64,000 nucleotides of DNA from Corylus avellana. Lineage: Eukaryota > Streptophyta > Magnoliopsida > Fagales > Betulaceae. Each line of letters opens with the position of its first letter. Position 1 is the first letter of the stretch. Where the stretch lies: positions 24,601,049-24,665,048 of the forward strand of contig NC_081544.1 in NCBI RefSeq assembly GCF_901000735.1, written 5' to 3'. The notes below the pieces were generated by a model. It searched no databases. It saw only the letters and a program-made list of their open reading frames with translations, and was not told the origin of the DNA. The position numbers and the translations under genes are program-made. Shown piece by piece: positions 10,882 through 23,803 of this stretch.

Positions 10882-10940
10882 AGATTCGAACTAGTGACTT
10901 TCGTTTTATGAGACGTAATTCACATCTGATTGAGTTACCC
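10882..10940 (-). repeat. tRNA-like dispersed repeat, copy 2
   Basis: On the minus strand GGGTAACTCAATCAGATG leads to GTCACTAGTTCGAATCTC, matching the copy at 3898-3957 over about 60 bp. The box B-like GTTCGAATC is retained. Confidence 0.45.
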
Positions 10941-11727
10941 TTTAAAACTTGACATCTGAGTTTGATTTAATAGAAGAAAAAAAAAAAAAAAAGTCTCAAT
11001 TGATTTATTTATTGCCTGGCTGGCTTCAACCTCAAAATATAATAATATATTTAATCTTTTAAATTTGATGTGACATTATCTTATCAAAAACAAAGAAGCA
11101 TTGCTTTCATTATTTACTAATATTGTAGAGCTAGCGAAGGAGGAGTAGTCATAAGTCATGTATCCTTAATAATTACCTTGCTATGTGTTTTCAACTTTTC
11201 CAACTTTCATCCAACATTGGTTCAAGAATAATGTTATTGGGTAAAAAAATCAATGGTTAATTTCTTGATATTATCTAATTGACTAAAAGTCAAAGGTCAA
11301 ACAAGGAGAAGAGGGAATATTTCCATCTCATGTAAGAGACAAGCTCCGAATGAATGGGAGTTAGTTCTGAATTACGGCTGACAACCATTTTTGCAATACG
11401 AAATCTGAATATATGTACTGCATGTAAATTGTTTTTTTTTTTTTTTTGATAGTTTCCAGCTATATATATACCAACAGCTTTATGCATTTCGATTGAATAC
11501 GATAAAAAAATAATTTCACTGCACCGTAACAAAAATGAATTCAAGTAAAAAAAAGTAAAAATGTGTTAGTGTAGAAAAGTAAAAAAAAAAAATTATTCTG
11601 TAGTAATTTTTTTACTTAAATAATAGTAAAAACTGATTTATTTAATAAAAAAGTAAAAATATTGAGAAATTAAATTTTGTAAGAAATAATACAAGGCATT
11701 AATGGCCTTTGCCAAAAAAAGAGTCAT

Positions 11728-11773
11728 GATTCACTGCACGCGGCGTGCGTAGCACGCCCGTGCAGGAATCACT
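11728..11773. repeat. GC-rich imperfect palindrome
   Basis: TGATTCACTGCACGCGGCG and its near-complement (CGCCCGTGCAGGAATCA) form a 46-bp hairpin around GTGCGTAGCACG. This is strikingly GC-rich in AT-rich surroundings. It may be the end of a repeat element. Confidence 0.6.
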
Positions 11774-11799
11774 TTTTTTAAAAAAAGGCCCTAACGTAA

Positions 11800-11950
11800 G
11801 GGAAATGCTTTTTTGCATTCTCCCCACCATCTCCCCACCATCTCTTCTCTCTTTACTTTTTTGTTTTATTTTATTTTATTTTTGAAAAAATCAAAATCCA
11901 AGTGAAGAGATGGTGAGTAGATGGTGGGGAGAATGCATTGTAGCATTCCT
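11800..11950. mobile_element. 150-bp TIR MITE with 10-bp target duplication
   Basis: The arms GGGAAATGC..GCATTCTCCCCACCATCTC and GAGATGG..GATGGTGGGGAGAATGCATTG..GCATTCCT are inverted copies. CCTAACGTAA occurs exactly at 11790-11799 and 11951-11960, flanking the element as a TSD. No coding capacity. Confidence 0.85.
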
Positions 11951-11978
11951 CCTAACGTAAAGTGAAAACATGCATGTG

Positions 11979-12100
11979 CTGGGCTCCCTCATCAGGCACC
12001 ACGTGCAAAGTCATAATGACTTGTATCATTTCTTGACTACTGGGCTCCCTCATCAGGCACCACGTGCAAAGTCATAATGACTTGTATTATTTCTTGACTA
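11979..12100. repeat. 61-bp tandem duplication
   Basis: Copies 11979-12039 and 12040-12100 are adjacent and differ at one base. Each contains CACCACGTGC, an E-box/G-box-like hexamer. Confidence 0.92.
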
Positions 12101-13283
12101 CGCTCCCTAATGATCCACTCCCTTGACTACGTTCCCTAATCTTCCTAAACTTGAAAGATGTGATACTGGGAGAGATGTGCAACATAATGACATATGATTT
12201 AGATTTTGAAAATAACTTCAATTATATCGTGGTTTAAATTAAGTGTTTTGTACGTTATAACAAAAAGTAAATATCTTAACTTGAAACACAAAAAAAAAAA
12301 ATAATATAATCATTCACAACAAATAATTTCACTTATTTTGACAAAATACGTATTGATAAACCATCAGATTCACTGTCTAAGTTGGTTTTGAAGATTCTGG
12401 TGTTGAGAACTCGGAGGTGGGTGAGAGTTCGGTAGTAAGTGATGATCTATGGATTAGAATTAATGAAAAAAGTTCATTAGATTTTTTTGAATTAAAAATA
12501 CAATATTTTCATTTTAATTGTATTTGATATTTTTACTTGATGTCTAACATTTATAAAAATAAAGAGTATAGTAGAATGATTAGCATGATTTTCAAAGTGA
12601 AGGAGCATTCTTTTGTAATCATACGTCCAAAACAGATGATAAAGCTTTCTAATAAGTCATAAGTGGAATATTAATATAATCCAACAAGGGGGGTATACCA
12701 TTAGAAACGTGGTTACCTGTATGCCACATTATATAATTGAAGCCAATGGATCAGCATCCTCTCTAATTTAATTTAAAAACATGCATTATTTCAAGAAGAA
12801 GCCATCTCCAATATTTTATATGATATTTTAAGTAAAGATATCACTGACCTGACCATCCAAGAAATTCAGATTTGCTTTTATTCGGCAATGTACTCTTGAA
12901 TCACATGCCTAGTTTAAAGTGCTCAGATATTATATACAAAGTCTTTGAGCTGCCCATCTGTACTTGATTCGAGCTTGGGGGACCGAAAAGGACAGTCAGG
13001 TTATGAGTGTTTTTGTTAATCGGAGTGTTTTTCTTATTTTTTAAATTAAAAAATAAGGACAAAGTTTCAGAAGCAATATATAATTTTTATTTTTAAAAAA
13101 ATATCAAAAAATATAAATTATTGCTTCAAAAACTTTTTTTTATTTTTTATTTTTTTAATTAAAAAATAATACAAAAATTAGCTCAAAGTTGAGCAAAATA
13201 GTTGTACATTTAACATTTTCCTTAAAATATATGATAAACAGATAAAAGTCGAGTAGGTGGGGACGGGGATATTTGAATTGTAA

Positions 13284-13318
13284 GAGCATCTCTTACAAGA
13301 TTTTTCATTTTAACTATT

Positions 13319-13356
<38 letters not shown>

Positions 13357-13696
13357 TTTAGTTACTAGTTTTTCACTACACATTCCAATAAGGACATCTA
13401 TTTTAATTATCTACTCTAATTAAATATTTATTTTCAGTATTATTTTATTAGTTTTTTATCATTTTCTTGTCTTTCCCATAAAAAGAGAGAAAAAATATTT
13501 AAAAAGTAAATGAAAGAAAGAGAAAATATAATAAAATATTACTTATAAGTTGCTACAGTAACTTGTAAATATGAAAGTTCACTGTAGCACTTGTAGAGAA
13601 AAATGTTATTTTGCAGGTATTGCCAGATGAAGGAAAATTGATATAATAATTAAATTTAACTAAAAAGTTAACTTACATGAGCTGTTGAAGATGCTC
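13284..13696. mobile_element. Tourist/PIF-Harbinger-like MITE
   Basis: Left end GAGCATCTCTTACAAG and right end GAGCTGTTGAAGATGCTC are inverted, and TAA stands at both junctions (13281-13283 and 13697-13699). A TAA target is characteristic of PIF/Harbinger MITEs. An (AT)n run lies at 13323-13353. Confidence 0.7.
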
Positions 13697-13755
13697 TAAG
13701 AGGAGTAGCAGCAGACTCCTTATAGTCCATTCATTTCCTTATGCTTGGAGAAAAT

Positions 13756-14508
13756 CTCAAAAAAACCACAAAAAAACACTAACATCAAAAGCCTTAAACA
13801 TAACCAACATCAAATGACATCTACAGTGTTTCCCAATGAATTTGGAAAACAATGTAGATGCCGAATGCATTATTATATTATAAAAAACTGATTCTCTGTC
13901 ATCTCTCCTTCACATGTCCCAACAATTCTCTCTCTTCTCTCCTCTCTCATTGGTTGAAATAATAAAAAGAAAATAGTATTTAATTCATATAGGAAAAAAT
14001 AAAGGAATCTATTGTGAAATGTTTTTTTATAGGGAATAAAAAGTAGTTTTCTTTCCTAAATTGAGAGAAAATGGTTGGGAAGCTACTGCCAGTGTTTAGA
14101 ACATTCCCAGCAGACTTCCTATAAGGGAGTCTGTTCCCTAAGTTTAGGGAATATGTCCAAAAAATCGTAAAAAACATCCCATAACAGACTCCTGAAATGA
14201 ACCCCACACATTATAATTGCTACAGTGAAACCCAATGTTTTTGGTTCTATTATTGCAATCCTTATGATTATGAAAAAAAAAAAAATGATTCTCTCTCTTC
14301 TCTCCTCTCATATATATTATATAATTAAAAAAAAAAACAAATATTTTAATGATATAGGGAATAATTAAGGGAAGCTATTGGAGTGTATTTTGACATAGGA
14401 AAGCAAAAAGTAGTTTGAATCCTTAAATGTAAGAAAAATGACGAGGAAACTGTTAGAAATACTAATAAGTCTCATATGGGTATTCTATCATCAAAATATT
14501 TTGATGAG

Positions 14509-14552
<44 letters not shown>

Positions 14553-14918
14553 TTTATATTTTTAAAAGTGTGAGCTTTAGTTTGTTAAAGCACTAGTAGC
14601 CGCTTCTCAACCATTTTTCCTCAATTTATGGCATAAAATTACTTTTTGATTCCCTATAAAAAACACTTCACAATAGATTTCTTTATTTTTCCTTATATGA
14701 ATTAATTTTTTTTTTTTTTTTTATCATTGTAACCAATTTGAGAGGGGAGAGGAGAAAAAATTGTTGGGACATGAGAGAGGAAAGAGAATCATTTTTTAAT
14801 AATTTAATAATGCATTGGGCATCTATAGAGCATTGGGAAACACTATAAATGCCATTTGATGTTGGTTATATTTAAGGCTTCTGATATAGGTGCTTTTTTG
14901 TGATTTTTTTTTTAAAAA
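13756..14918. mobile_element. Large foldback element with arms of about 330 bp
   Basis: The left arm (about 13757-14090) contains CCTTAAACATAACCAACATC, CATGTCCCAACAATT and CATATAGGAAAAAATAAAG. The right arm (about 14590-14910) repeats these as reverse complements (ATGTTGGTTATATTTAAGG, AATTGTTGGGACATG, CTTTATTTTTCCTTATATG). The spacer of about 500 bp is non-coding with an (AT)n run at 14512-14549. The arms have diverged by substitutions and small indels. Confidence 0.8.
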
Positions 14919-15667
14919 AAAAAATTTCTTAAATATAGGAAAGAGAATGTGCTATAGAAAATTTACTGCTAATGCTTTTAGTATCTTTATTTTGAAAAAA
15001 AAATAATAATAATAAAAAATAAAAGGAACGGGGAATTTTAACAAATTAAGACCGATGGATTGAGGCTCCCTCGAGAAGTTTCATTGGCACGGGATGCCAT
15101 AAACAACACTTTATAGGTTCCATCTTATCTTCTGTCACCTTCAAACAGATATGGTAATAGTAGGACATGAAAGTCGTTGTCTACCATCTTATTGGGCGCA
15201 TTTTTTTTTTTTTTTTTTGGGTCTTATTCGCCTTTAGCTGCTTGATTTTATTTTCTACGATCATGGGGCCTACTGGGTCCATATTAGAATATGCTTAAAT
15301 ACGCAAAAGAATAAATTGTTAGGTTTTGAAAAAATTTTGGCTTTAAATTCCGAAAAAACCTAGATATTCTACAAACATAAGATTTAGATGCTTTATGTAA
15401 GTGAAAGAATTTTCTATACGGATGGATTCCGGAAAAATAAGCGTTTCTATGTTATCATGTTAAACCACCAGGTCTACTACTTATCACAAAAGCTTAAGTT
15501 AAAATGAAATGTATACTTAAAGCTAATTTGGGATTGCATTGAAATTGTATGGATGGTTATTATAAGGGAAAGAATTTCCTCTACAGATGAATTCTGAAAA
15601 AATGAATGTTATTCTAATATCATATTAAATCACCACTTATTACAAAAACTTAAGCCGATTTAAATTG

Positions 15668-15668
<1 letters not shown>

Positions 15669-15698
<30 letters not shown>
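15669..15698. repeat. (AT)n microsatellite
   Basis: Uninterrupted AT dinucleotides; similar runs at 13323-13353 and 14512-14549. Confidence 0.95.
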
Positions 15699-16065
15699 GC
15701 ATTTCACATAAAACTGGCTGCAATCTCATATTACTCCAAGAAAAGTTGCACAGAAGACACAGCTGGACCACAAAGGTTCTTTCAATCAGTGTGTGATGTG
15801 AGTCAGTATTACAGAAATCGTATATTATTCTACTTCTTCACAAAGTCACAATGGCAGTAAAATCTAATTTCCTAATTTCAGCTGGACGTGTACAAACATA
15901 AATATAAATTTTAAAAAAAAATTATATATATAATATGCACAATAAAACAACATCGCTCGCTACCTGTCTCGCTTCTCACTCTGCATTCTGTGTTTTTAAT
16001 TGCCGAGGCTTTCAAAGACAATTAATTCCTGGAGAAAAAAAAAAAAAAAAAAAAACACAAGATGC

Positions 16066-19000
16066 CTACAACAAGCCTAACATTCTTTTCTTTTTCACTT
16101 TCACTCTTAAATCTTCTTCAGAAGGGATCTTGATATTGTCCTTTGAGGTTGTACTCCACCATGCCATCAGCTCATCCTGCATAATGTGACCCACATTCAG
16201 AATATACTAAAATCTCAGTTCTAGAATGCCAACATGTTCATCGTTGATCAAAACATTAGGAGTCGCCATAAAGGTGATATCAAATAACAATTATACGACA
16301 CACGAATCCCAACGGTCTAACAATTGACAGGTTTGTATGATATATATTTAACATTTTCAAACTGCATAAATATCCGGTTCTTGAACTCATCAACATGGGG
16401 TGTTCTTCACCTTATACTGTTAAACCATGTCAAGTTCGAAAGAGGATGAAAGCACAAACTAGCAAGTTGTGGCTCACATGATTTTGGAATTCCATAATTT
16501 CTTCAAACTCAAATTCTACTGACCATTTATGGTTCAAGTTGCACCTGTTTTTATGTATCAAGATATAACCATATTTGACTGAAGGAGTTCAAAACACTAC
16601 TATCTTGCATGTCAATCTATTTTCTAGTCGCCCGTGCATTTGATATGAATCAGATATTTGATTGATAATACACACTTGAACAAAAGGAAAAGAGAATACT
16701 AGATGGAATGGTAATTTCTGTGCAATCAATCAACTAGAAAAATTGTGATTAACAAAAGGAAAATGCTTAGGGTACTACAATTTTTCCTACAAAATCGATT
16801 ACAAACTTAAGTGTTATTTCATAATCGGTGAAATAATTAAGAGTATATGGTTCACAAGTTGGCCACTATAATTATTTTGCCAATTATAGACTGCCACGTT
16901 AGTTTATAGAGAACTTTGTAATAAAAGTTGTAGTATTCCTAGCCCCACTCTTAACAAAATTAGAAACCGCAATATTTGGCACTCCCTGAATTGGAAATAC
17001 AGTGTCACTTTACAAGTAATCAAAAGGGAAAAAAGAAAAAGAATTTTATTTTCAAAAAACTAGTATTTGACTTAACCATTCCGGCACACAATTTGAACAC
17101 GTACATGCATGCATCAACAAGGGAAGAAAACCTCTAATAACCATATAAATGTTATGGAGTGCTGTAAAATGCATTAACCCCACAAAGAACTACAGAAATA
17201 ACTGAATCAAGCTTGTAACTGAAATAGCTTAGAAGCATAGAAACCGTGTGTGAAGAAGAAATGATAGGTTACAAATTCAAGTCAAACTATTACCTCAAGG
17301 AACTCATGGTTGGAGATATATTGACTCTCAACTAAGCATTTGATTCCCCCTACGTTTACACACAGAGAAATGTTGGCATTCTGTTGCAAATTCACTATTT
17401 GCTTCCCTGTGCATCCAGAAGAATAAGAAGAACGGAATCACAGGAACAATCACAATTAGTCATTATAAAGTAAGGCTTTTAAAGAAGTGCACCAATGTAT
17501 TCCACTACTTTGTTAATAAATATAAAAAATATTCTACTTTACAAATTGATTAGTTATAAAATAAGTTAACAATCATGAATTAATTCAACTTATACCAGTT
17601 ATGCAGGCCACATGGTATCCAGTTCCCCCTAGTCCTTCTTCCCACTTCCCAAGCCGCACGCGCAAGAAAAAACCATCAAGATGAGACAGTGACATATGGG
17701 AATTCATCCATCTGGTGGCCATGCAACAGAGAAAATATTCTCTTAGTACATGGAGAATATCAATTATGGAGATGATTTCCATAGGAAGAACTAAGTTTCA
17801 AAGTCATCCCTTGGAAGTATTGTTTTATAAACTGTAAGTCTACTAGAAAAGTGCGTTCTACCAAGATAAACCAAAATGAAAAATTGAAGAAAGAAAACAG
17901 TTAATAATTTGGTTGATCATCAAACATCAAAAGAACAAAAAATGAAGTTTTGGAAGCCAATGCATTTCATTAAAATAGTAGAGTAGGACTTACTCCAACC
18001 ACTGAAAATGGGATTTCTTATGTCCCTTTTTGACATGTGGGTATGTAATTGTTTCTTCTAGACGGCTAGGATTCCATGTGAAACCATCATCCTAGAAATA
18101 GGGTGTTATTTAATGTAAATATAAAAAATTAAAAAGAAATCCTGAAAAACAGGAAAGCTCTTTCTGACACAAAGAATGAGAAACAAGTGTAGGTGTCTTC
18201 TTGGTCAGATTAAGCAGCTGACTTCGCCCCACCCCATTGATTAACACCGGGCATCCTGAGAACTCAAAAAGAATTGCAAAGATTCATTCAATAGCAAAGA
18301 AAACACCGCCACATTTGTTTGGCTTGAATTTACTTGTTTGCAAGTCTCCTATGCCTCAAACATACAATTATAGGTGGGCTACTAAATGTAATAAATAAAG
18401 GACACTTAAGCAAATTGTTAAATTTTGCTCTATCCTCAAAATGTCAGAGGGAATATCAAGTGTAAACATGTTACTTTGCCGTATATAATGGAAATTCTAA
18501 TCAAACAAATAATTAAGAACATGAGTTGACTGATGATTGATTAATATGCTCTACTTACTTTAGGATATCTGAGCGAGACAAACGAAGGCTTTTTATAGTG
18601 TCAAAGATTCCTTTTGGTACATCTGAAATTTGTATATTGGCAGGTGTGGTCTTACGTTCTTTTAAATAATTTTCCCCAGAACTTGAAGCAATATATTTCT
18701 TCATTGAATTTGCATCAGATCTGACTTTTTCAGGGGCTATCGCTTCATTCAGTTTCTGGTGACAACCATGATCTGATCTTCTAAGATCACTCCCATCACA
18801 GGCAGCTTGAAATTGTCTTTTCCGATCAGTTAGCAGTTTGAAATTTTCTTTACCTCCTGTTTCATGATGCATTTCGCTAGGGCCAACAAAAGAAGCACTG
18901 CAATTTGTTTGATGTTGCCCTCTTGAGGATACAGTGGGACATGCAACAGCCCAATGATTGCGCTGGAAACATCTAATGCACAAACAAGGCAATTCTTCTG

Positions 19001-22000
19001 CCCCATTATATGAATCGATATTCCTAAGAAGATCCTCAATCTCACTTTCTGTTATCTCAGAACACTCTTGTAAATGGTGACCTTTACTGCCACAAAACAA
19101 ACAGGTTATAGTTGCATGAGTTGCATTATCTGTTACATCCAATGGTAGGATGTGTTTGAGGGCATCCAACCTTCTTGCAAAGATAGAAGCCATTGCCTCT
19201 GAACTTCTAGATTTTGGGGAAGGCAGTAAAGGGCTCAGATTATATACAGATTTCTGATCATTGTGGCCTTCAACCCTATTAACACCAATGACAGCCTCAG
19301 TGTCAGCAGGACACTTCTGTGATTCTTTACCCAAAGCAAGCATAGGGTCTTCAATGGATTGCTCCCTCACTACCACACTTTTGTGATTTTTGGAAAAACC
19401 AACACGATTCTGAGGACAAGGAAGAAGCCTTGAGCAATCAGTGGAGCACTTGAGACCAATATCAATACTCTGCTCCCGATCATCCATGCTTAATAAGGGG
19501 CCAGAAGATTTTGTACAAAACCGAGTTATCCACAAGCTTCCCAGAGGGTTGTTCCCATAACCATAATTATTAGTTTTCTTCCCTTCAGATGGTGGGTCAG
19601 AATCAATGTTCTCAGCACTGTTAGTCTTTCGTTTACCCAGAGAGGTAGGGGGGCTTATTCCATTTTTTACCTTACCAAATTCCTTTTCACTTGAATTTTT
19701 ATTCTTGCTGGAATTTGTCTTGCTATTTTCCTGACTGGTAGCATATTTCACAAGAAAGTTTTTTGGCTGGGTTGCAAAACTTGCTTCATTTCCAGATGCT
19801 GATTCATCTAACTTCTCATTTGGCAGCAGAAATTGTTTGCATATGTTATCACCATCCCCACGAATGGATACTGGAGTAGCATTAATGTTACATACCTTGT
19901 TAGCCAGTTCAAGCTCCTTAGATCCTTTTCCAGTTTGATAATTAGCATTCAATGCTGTTGCTTCTCCTTCCACCTTTGGGCAATATAAGGACTGAAAAAT
20001 TGATCGAAAACCGATTTTGAACCCCTGTTCTTGATTCTTGTTGCATATGAGCAGCTTTTGCTCAGGCGGATTCTGGTGTTCATGACCAGGATGTGCAATG
20101 GCAAGAGCAGGAGAAGGCACCTCGTCTTGCATTGGTTTGGAGAGGCCCTTCATCATGTTTGATATCCAATTCATAAATGAGCTATTTTGTCTATTATAGG
20201 ATGTCGAACCCGGTGTTTCTTGAATTTCCCTTTTCACTCTTTTACTCCCAACAATCAAGTGTTCTTCAAAGCTCCACCTCTTCTTGCCTTTAGAAAATAA
20301 CCCAGCACTGTTGCAGCTTTCAACACTCTCATGGCTGTCATCTTCCTCTTTTGACAATCTTTCATTAAAATCTCCATCAGATAAAGCCTTTTCCTTTCCT
20401 TTCCATCTATGCATATGGATTATGCTGTTAGTTGGAGAGAGTTTAATTGGAACAGTCTTGTTTCTGGGAAGTACCTCTTCACCCTGCTGAGAGTAGTTTT
20501 TACCTTTATGAGAAAATTCTGATTCTACAATCTTACTCACTGAATCACAAGCATTTTCACCAATCAGAGTCTGTAAATCATTCTCGGCAGTTTGCTCCAG
20601 TTTTTCCAAAGGCCTTCTGCCTGTCGACCTAAGAATCTGGACTGGAGTTTCAGAAGCTTTGCATTCATCCACAGGGTGAACATCAGAGGCCAAAACATCA
20701 TTCATTCCCAATATTTGATAGCCACTTCCAAAATCTCTGCCTCCACCAATACGATCCCCAGAAAATGGTTCATTTGCAACCAGATAAGGTCTAGGTTCAT
20801 CTAGTTTGGCCGCTGAAATATCAGCTGTTCTTCCCAGGCCTGTTGGTAATCAGTAGGTCATACACGTCAGAAGAGAAGAAAATGATGAAATCTCCAAAAA
20901 CTTTGACAAAAGTAAAATATAAAAGAAAATTTCCGCATAAAATGGAAGGCAAAACACTTTGCAGTACTTGTGTGTTTGAAGCAAAACAGGAAGTGATAAA
21001 AATTTTCTATGGCTCTTGCAGAAAGTATAGGACCCTGTCTTAGTTCCATTTTTAGAACAATAGATCAGTTAACCATTGACCTGTTTCAGCTGTGATAGCT
21101 TCCTAGGACCATCTCCTGGATAACAAAGGCTAAAGATAGAAGCATGCACCTGGCAAACAGGAAAGATTGTTTTCTCTCGTCTCAATTTCAGCCATTTGAA
21201 TATCGATTTGAGCACAAATATCATCCCCGTCACTCTTTCTTTGATCATCCTTTTGAGTAACATGTAGAACAGAGGGTCCCACCGCAGTGTTCTGTTCCTC
21301 CACATTACCAACAGGTCCTGCCAAACAAAAGTCCCGAGGTTTTGAAAGGCGATCATAGAACTCTATACGTATTGTTTTATACATAGATATGATCGATATT
21401 GATAGGTTCACACAATCATTATTATACAACTTGATTCATTTTCATAATCTTTTCGAACGAAACAACATTTAGACCAAAAACCAAGCCCAACCACTCCCTA
21501 GCTCACAATTTAACTTGAAAAACTTTTTCCTTACCTGTGTCATGTTCATGCTTTGGTCCACATCCTGGCATGCTAACAGAATCACTTGTAGGAGACCCAG
21601 TCGAAGTATTTGTACCAGCAAATTCATCCTTCGCATGAAATGCTACTTGTGATGTCATGACTTCAACTATAGGATTGTCAGTATCAGACCCCCCGTCTGT
21701 AGTGCTTTTAGGCATCAAAAAAGCCACCTTGCTTGGTCCTGCACCCCACAAAAGAGAGGCTTTCTTATCGGCGAAGCTCGAATCAGCACATTTGAGACTC
21801 AAACCTTTCTGTGGGGACCAAACTAATTCAGACAGGGGGTCAGGGGCTACAAATGTCATGTGTATCCTTGAACCTGCATTTGCACCTGCACCTGAATCAT
21901 TGTTCAGTTGTCTCTGGATGCACTGGTGAGAATAACCCAGAGCAAGTCCTAAATCAGTCACTGGTTCTATGTTCTCATTGTCCACATTCATCCTTGGTTG

Positions 22001-22060
22001 GATAAACTCCTCAGTAGGCAATCCTGAAATGCTAACAGGGACCAGATTAGTCTTATCCAT
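16066..22060 (-). CDS. TZP: TZP: tandem zinc-knuckle / PLUS3 domain protein, 6 coding exons
   Basis: Coding exons: 21535-22060, 21150-21317, 18559-20839, 17596-17711, 17294-17406 and 16066-16176; every junction is GT-AG and the joined frame is 1104 aa. The start MDKTNLVPVSISG sits in an ACCATGG context; an upstream in-frame ATG at 22072 would add four residues. Two CCHC knuckles (CX2CX4HX4C) are clear: CLFCGSKGHHLQEC at about 811-824 and CIRCFQRNHWAVAC at about 852-865. The last exons form the PLUS3 domain (DILKWMNSHMSLSHLDGFF, GKWEEGLGGTGYHVACITG, VGGIKCLVESQYISNHEF, DELMAWWS). In Arabidopsis TZP (At5g43630, about 830 aa, from memory) is a nuclear regulator of light- and dawn-phased growth acting with phytochromes. 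Here the large disordered exon 3 makes it longer. The Ser/Asn-rich N-terminal two thirds has no recognised domain. Confidence 0.92.
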
Positions 22061-23803
22061 GGTACTAAACATGTGAACTATGTAACAATCCTAACAAGTA
22101 GTTCTCTCTCCATCTAATGTGGAAGCCAGGTTTTGGAATACAAAATGTATCATTGGAATTGCTAGATTAAACATACAGTAGCAGCATTGCTTCCACTTGA
22201 AAATTGAACTGGGTCTGATAAGTATAGAAGATGAACTACTCTTTGAGATCTATTTCATAAACATTGAACATAAATTGCTTTGAATGGGTAAATCAATCAT
22301 TTGATGCTGACCGGCGAGGTCTAACCCGGACAGGTCTTTAAACCATATGCGATCTTAGTTACCCTAGTAGTTAAGCTCTCGCAGAACAGAGCCTTAAACC
22401 AAAAAAAATAAAAGCTACGAATGTAGCAAGTTTTGCTAATTGAAGAAAAAGGGCATGCTCTTCTGGAGCTGGTACAGAAATGGGTGCTTTTTTTATGTTG
22501 TTTACCCTAGTTACTAGGGGGATTTTGGGCAAGACCTATGTGGGGCACCTTTTGGGTGTGGGATGCTCGTTTAACCTATTTTTGCTCTCTCTTTTACATA
22601 TTCCTATGTTGTCTATGAATTTCTTTTTTTGTTAGCTAGCTTACCGATCATGATAGCACTTTAAAATCCAAATCCAAAATGAAGTGGAACTGCGAGAGTT
22701 TTATTTGTATTGCATAAAAGTAATCTATATATTATATAATATTAGAAATAATATTGTAGTGGATGAATCTTGAAACGTGACATGAGCTGCAACAAACAAG
22801 CAAAACCAAGTGGTTCGATCAAACAATTATTCTTGACTAGACTACTAATTATCTTAGGATCTTCATCCTAGACAGCTTACTTATACCCCTCCCCTCACAG
22901 AAGAACCAAGCAAGGGATGAGTTTGCACCAAGCGAAGGCTCGTTCAGACCACATACCAAGCTTTTATTAGAAAGGAACAAACAGGAGTGCTCCACCTCGA
23001 AAGAGAAGGAACGGGACGAGCAGGAAGCATCTCCATGAAAGACAATAAAGCCCCTAGACCCGATGCCTTTAATGCAGGCTTCTTCTTCAAAGCCTGGAGT
23101 ATAGTGGGAAGACAACAGTTGAATAGAATTATGAAACCAGAAGGTGAAGATTTAATCCAATTTATGGAAAGCAGCTGTCTTAGAGATTACCTTCCTCTTC
23201 CTTCTCTTATGAGCAAAGGGAGAGGAATTAAACTGGATGTATATCGCACATTGGTAAAGCCCCACTCATTAACTTCATCATTGACTACAAGTCCTTTGTT
23301 ATGCCAAGAAAATATTCTGACAGCCTGAAAATCAAATCTAACCGATCTGTGACCTAACATATGACAAAGACATCTTAGAATCCTATGGCAGTAGGGATGG
23401 CATTTCTAAGTCCTAGAATCCTCTCACAATTGCATATTGACGACCTATTGAGTTTGTATGGATAAAATATGATAAAGATATATTTCAAGTAATGCAACTT
23501 TGCTAGAGTAACTTATAAATCACCATAAAGCATCTAAAACACAGAGAGAGAGAGAGAGAGTGAATAATCTTCTTAACAGCCATTGATGATAATCATGATA
23601 AAAATTTCTTTTGATGAAAAACCATTATGTTCTCCCACCAAGTCCAACCACATTTTTCTACCTTTTCATTGCTCTCAACATATAATGTTCAACTTAATGT
23701 ATCTGAAGCACTATTCTAAATCCCTCAAGCATTAAAAGAAGCATTAAAGCAAAAAAAAATATTTTGAACATATAACATTTCAGCTTGCAGTATGATAAGG
23801 AAG

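Larger units (their letters stand above)
10600..15930. other. Intergenic region between NADKc and TZP
   Basis: No gene was recognised on either strand. It contains the tRNA-like repeat at 10882, the palindrome and MITE near 11.7-11.95 kb, the 61-bp duplication, the Tourist-like element at 13284, the foldback element at 13.8-14.9 kb and three (AT)n runs. The remainder is AT-rich and featureless. Confidence 0.6.
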
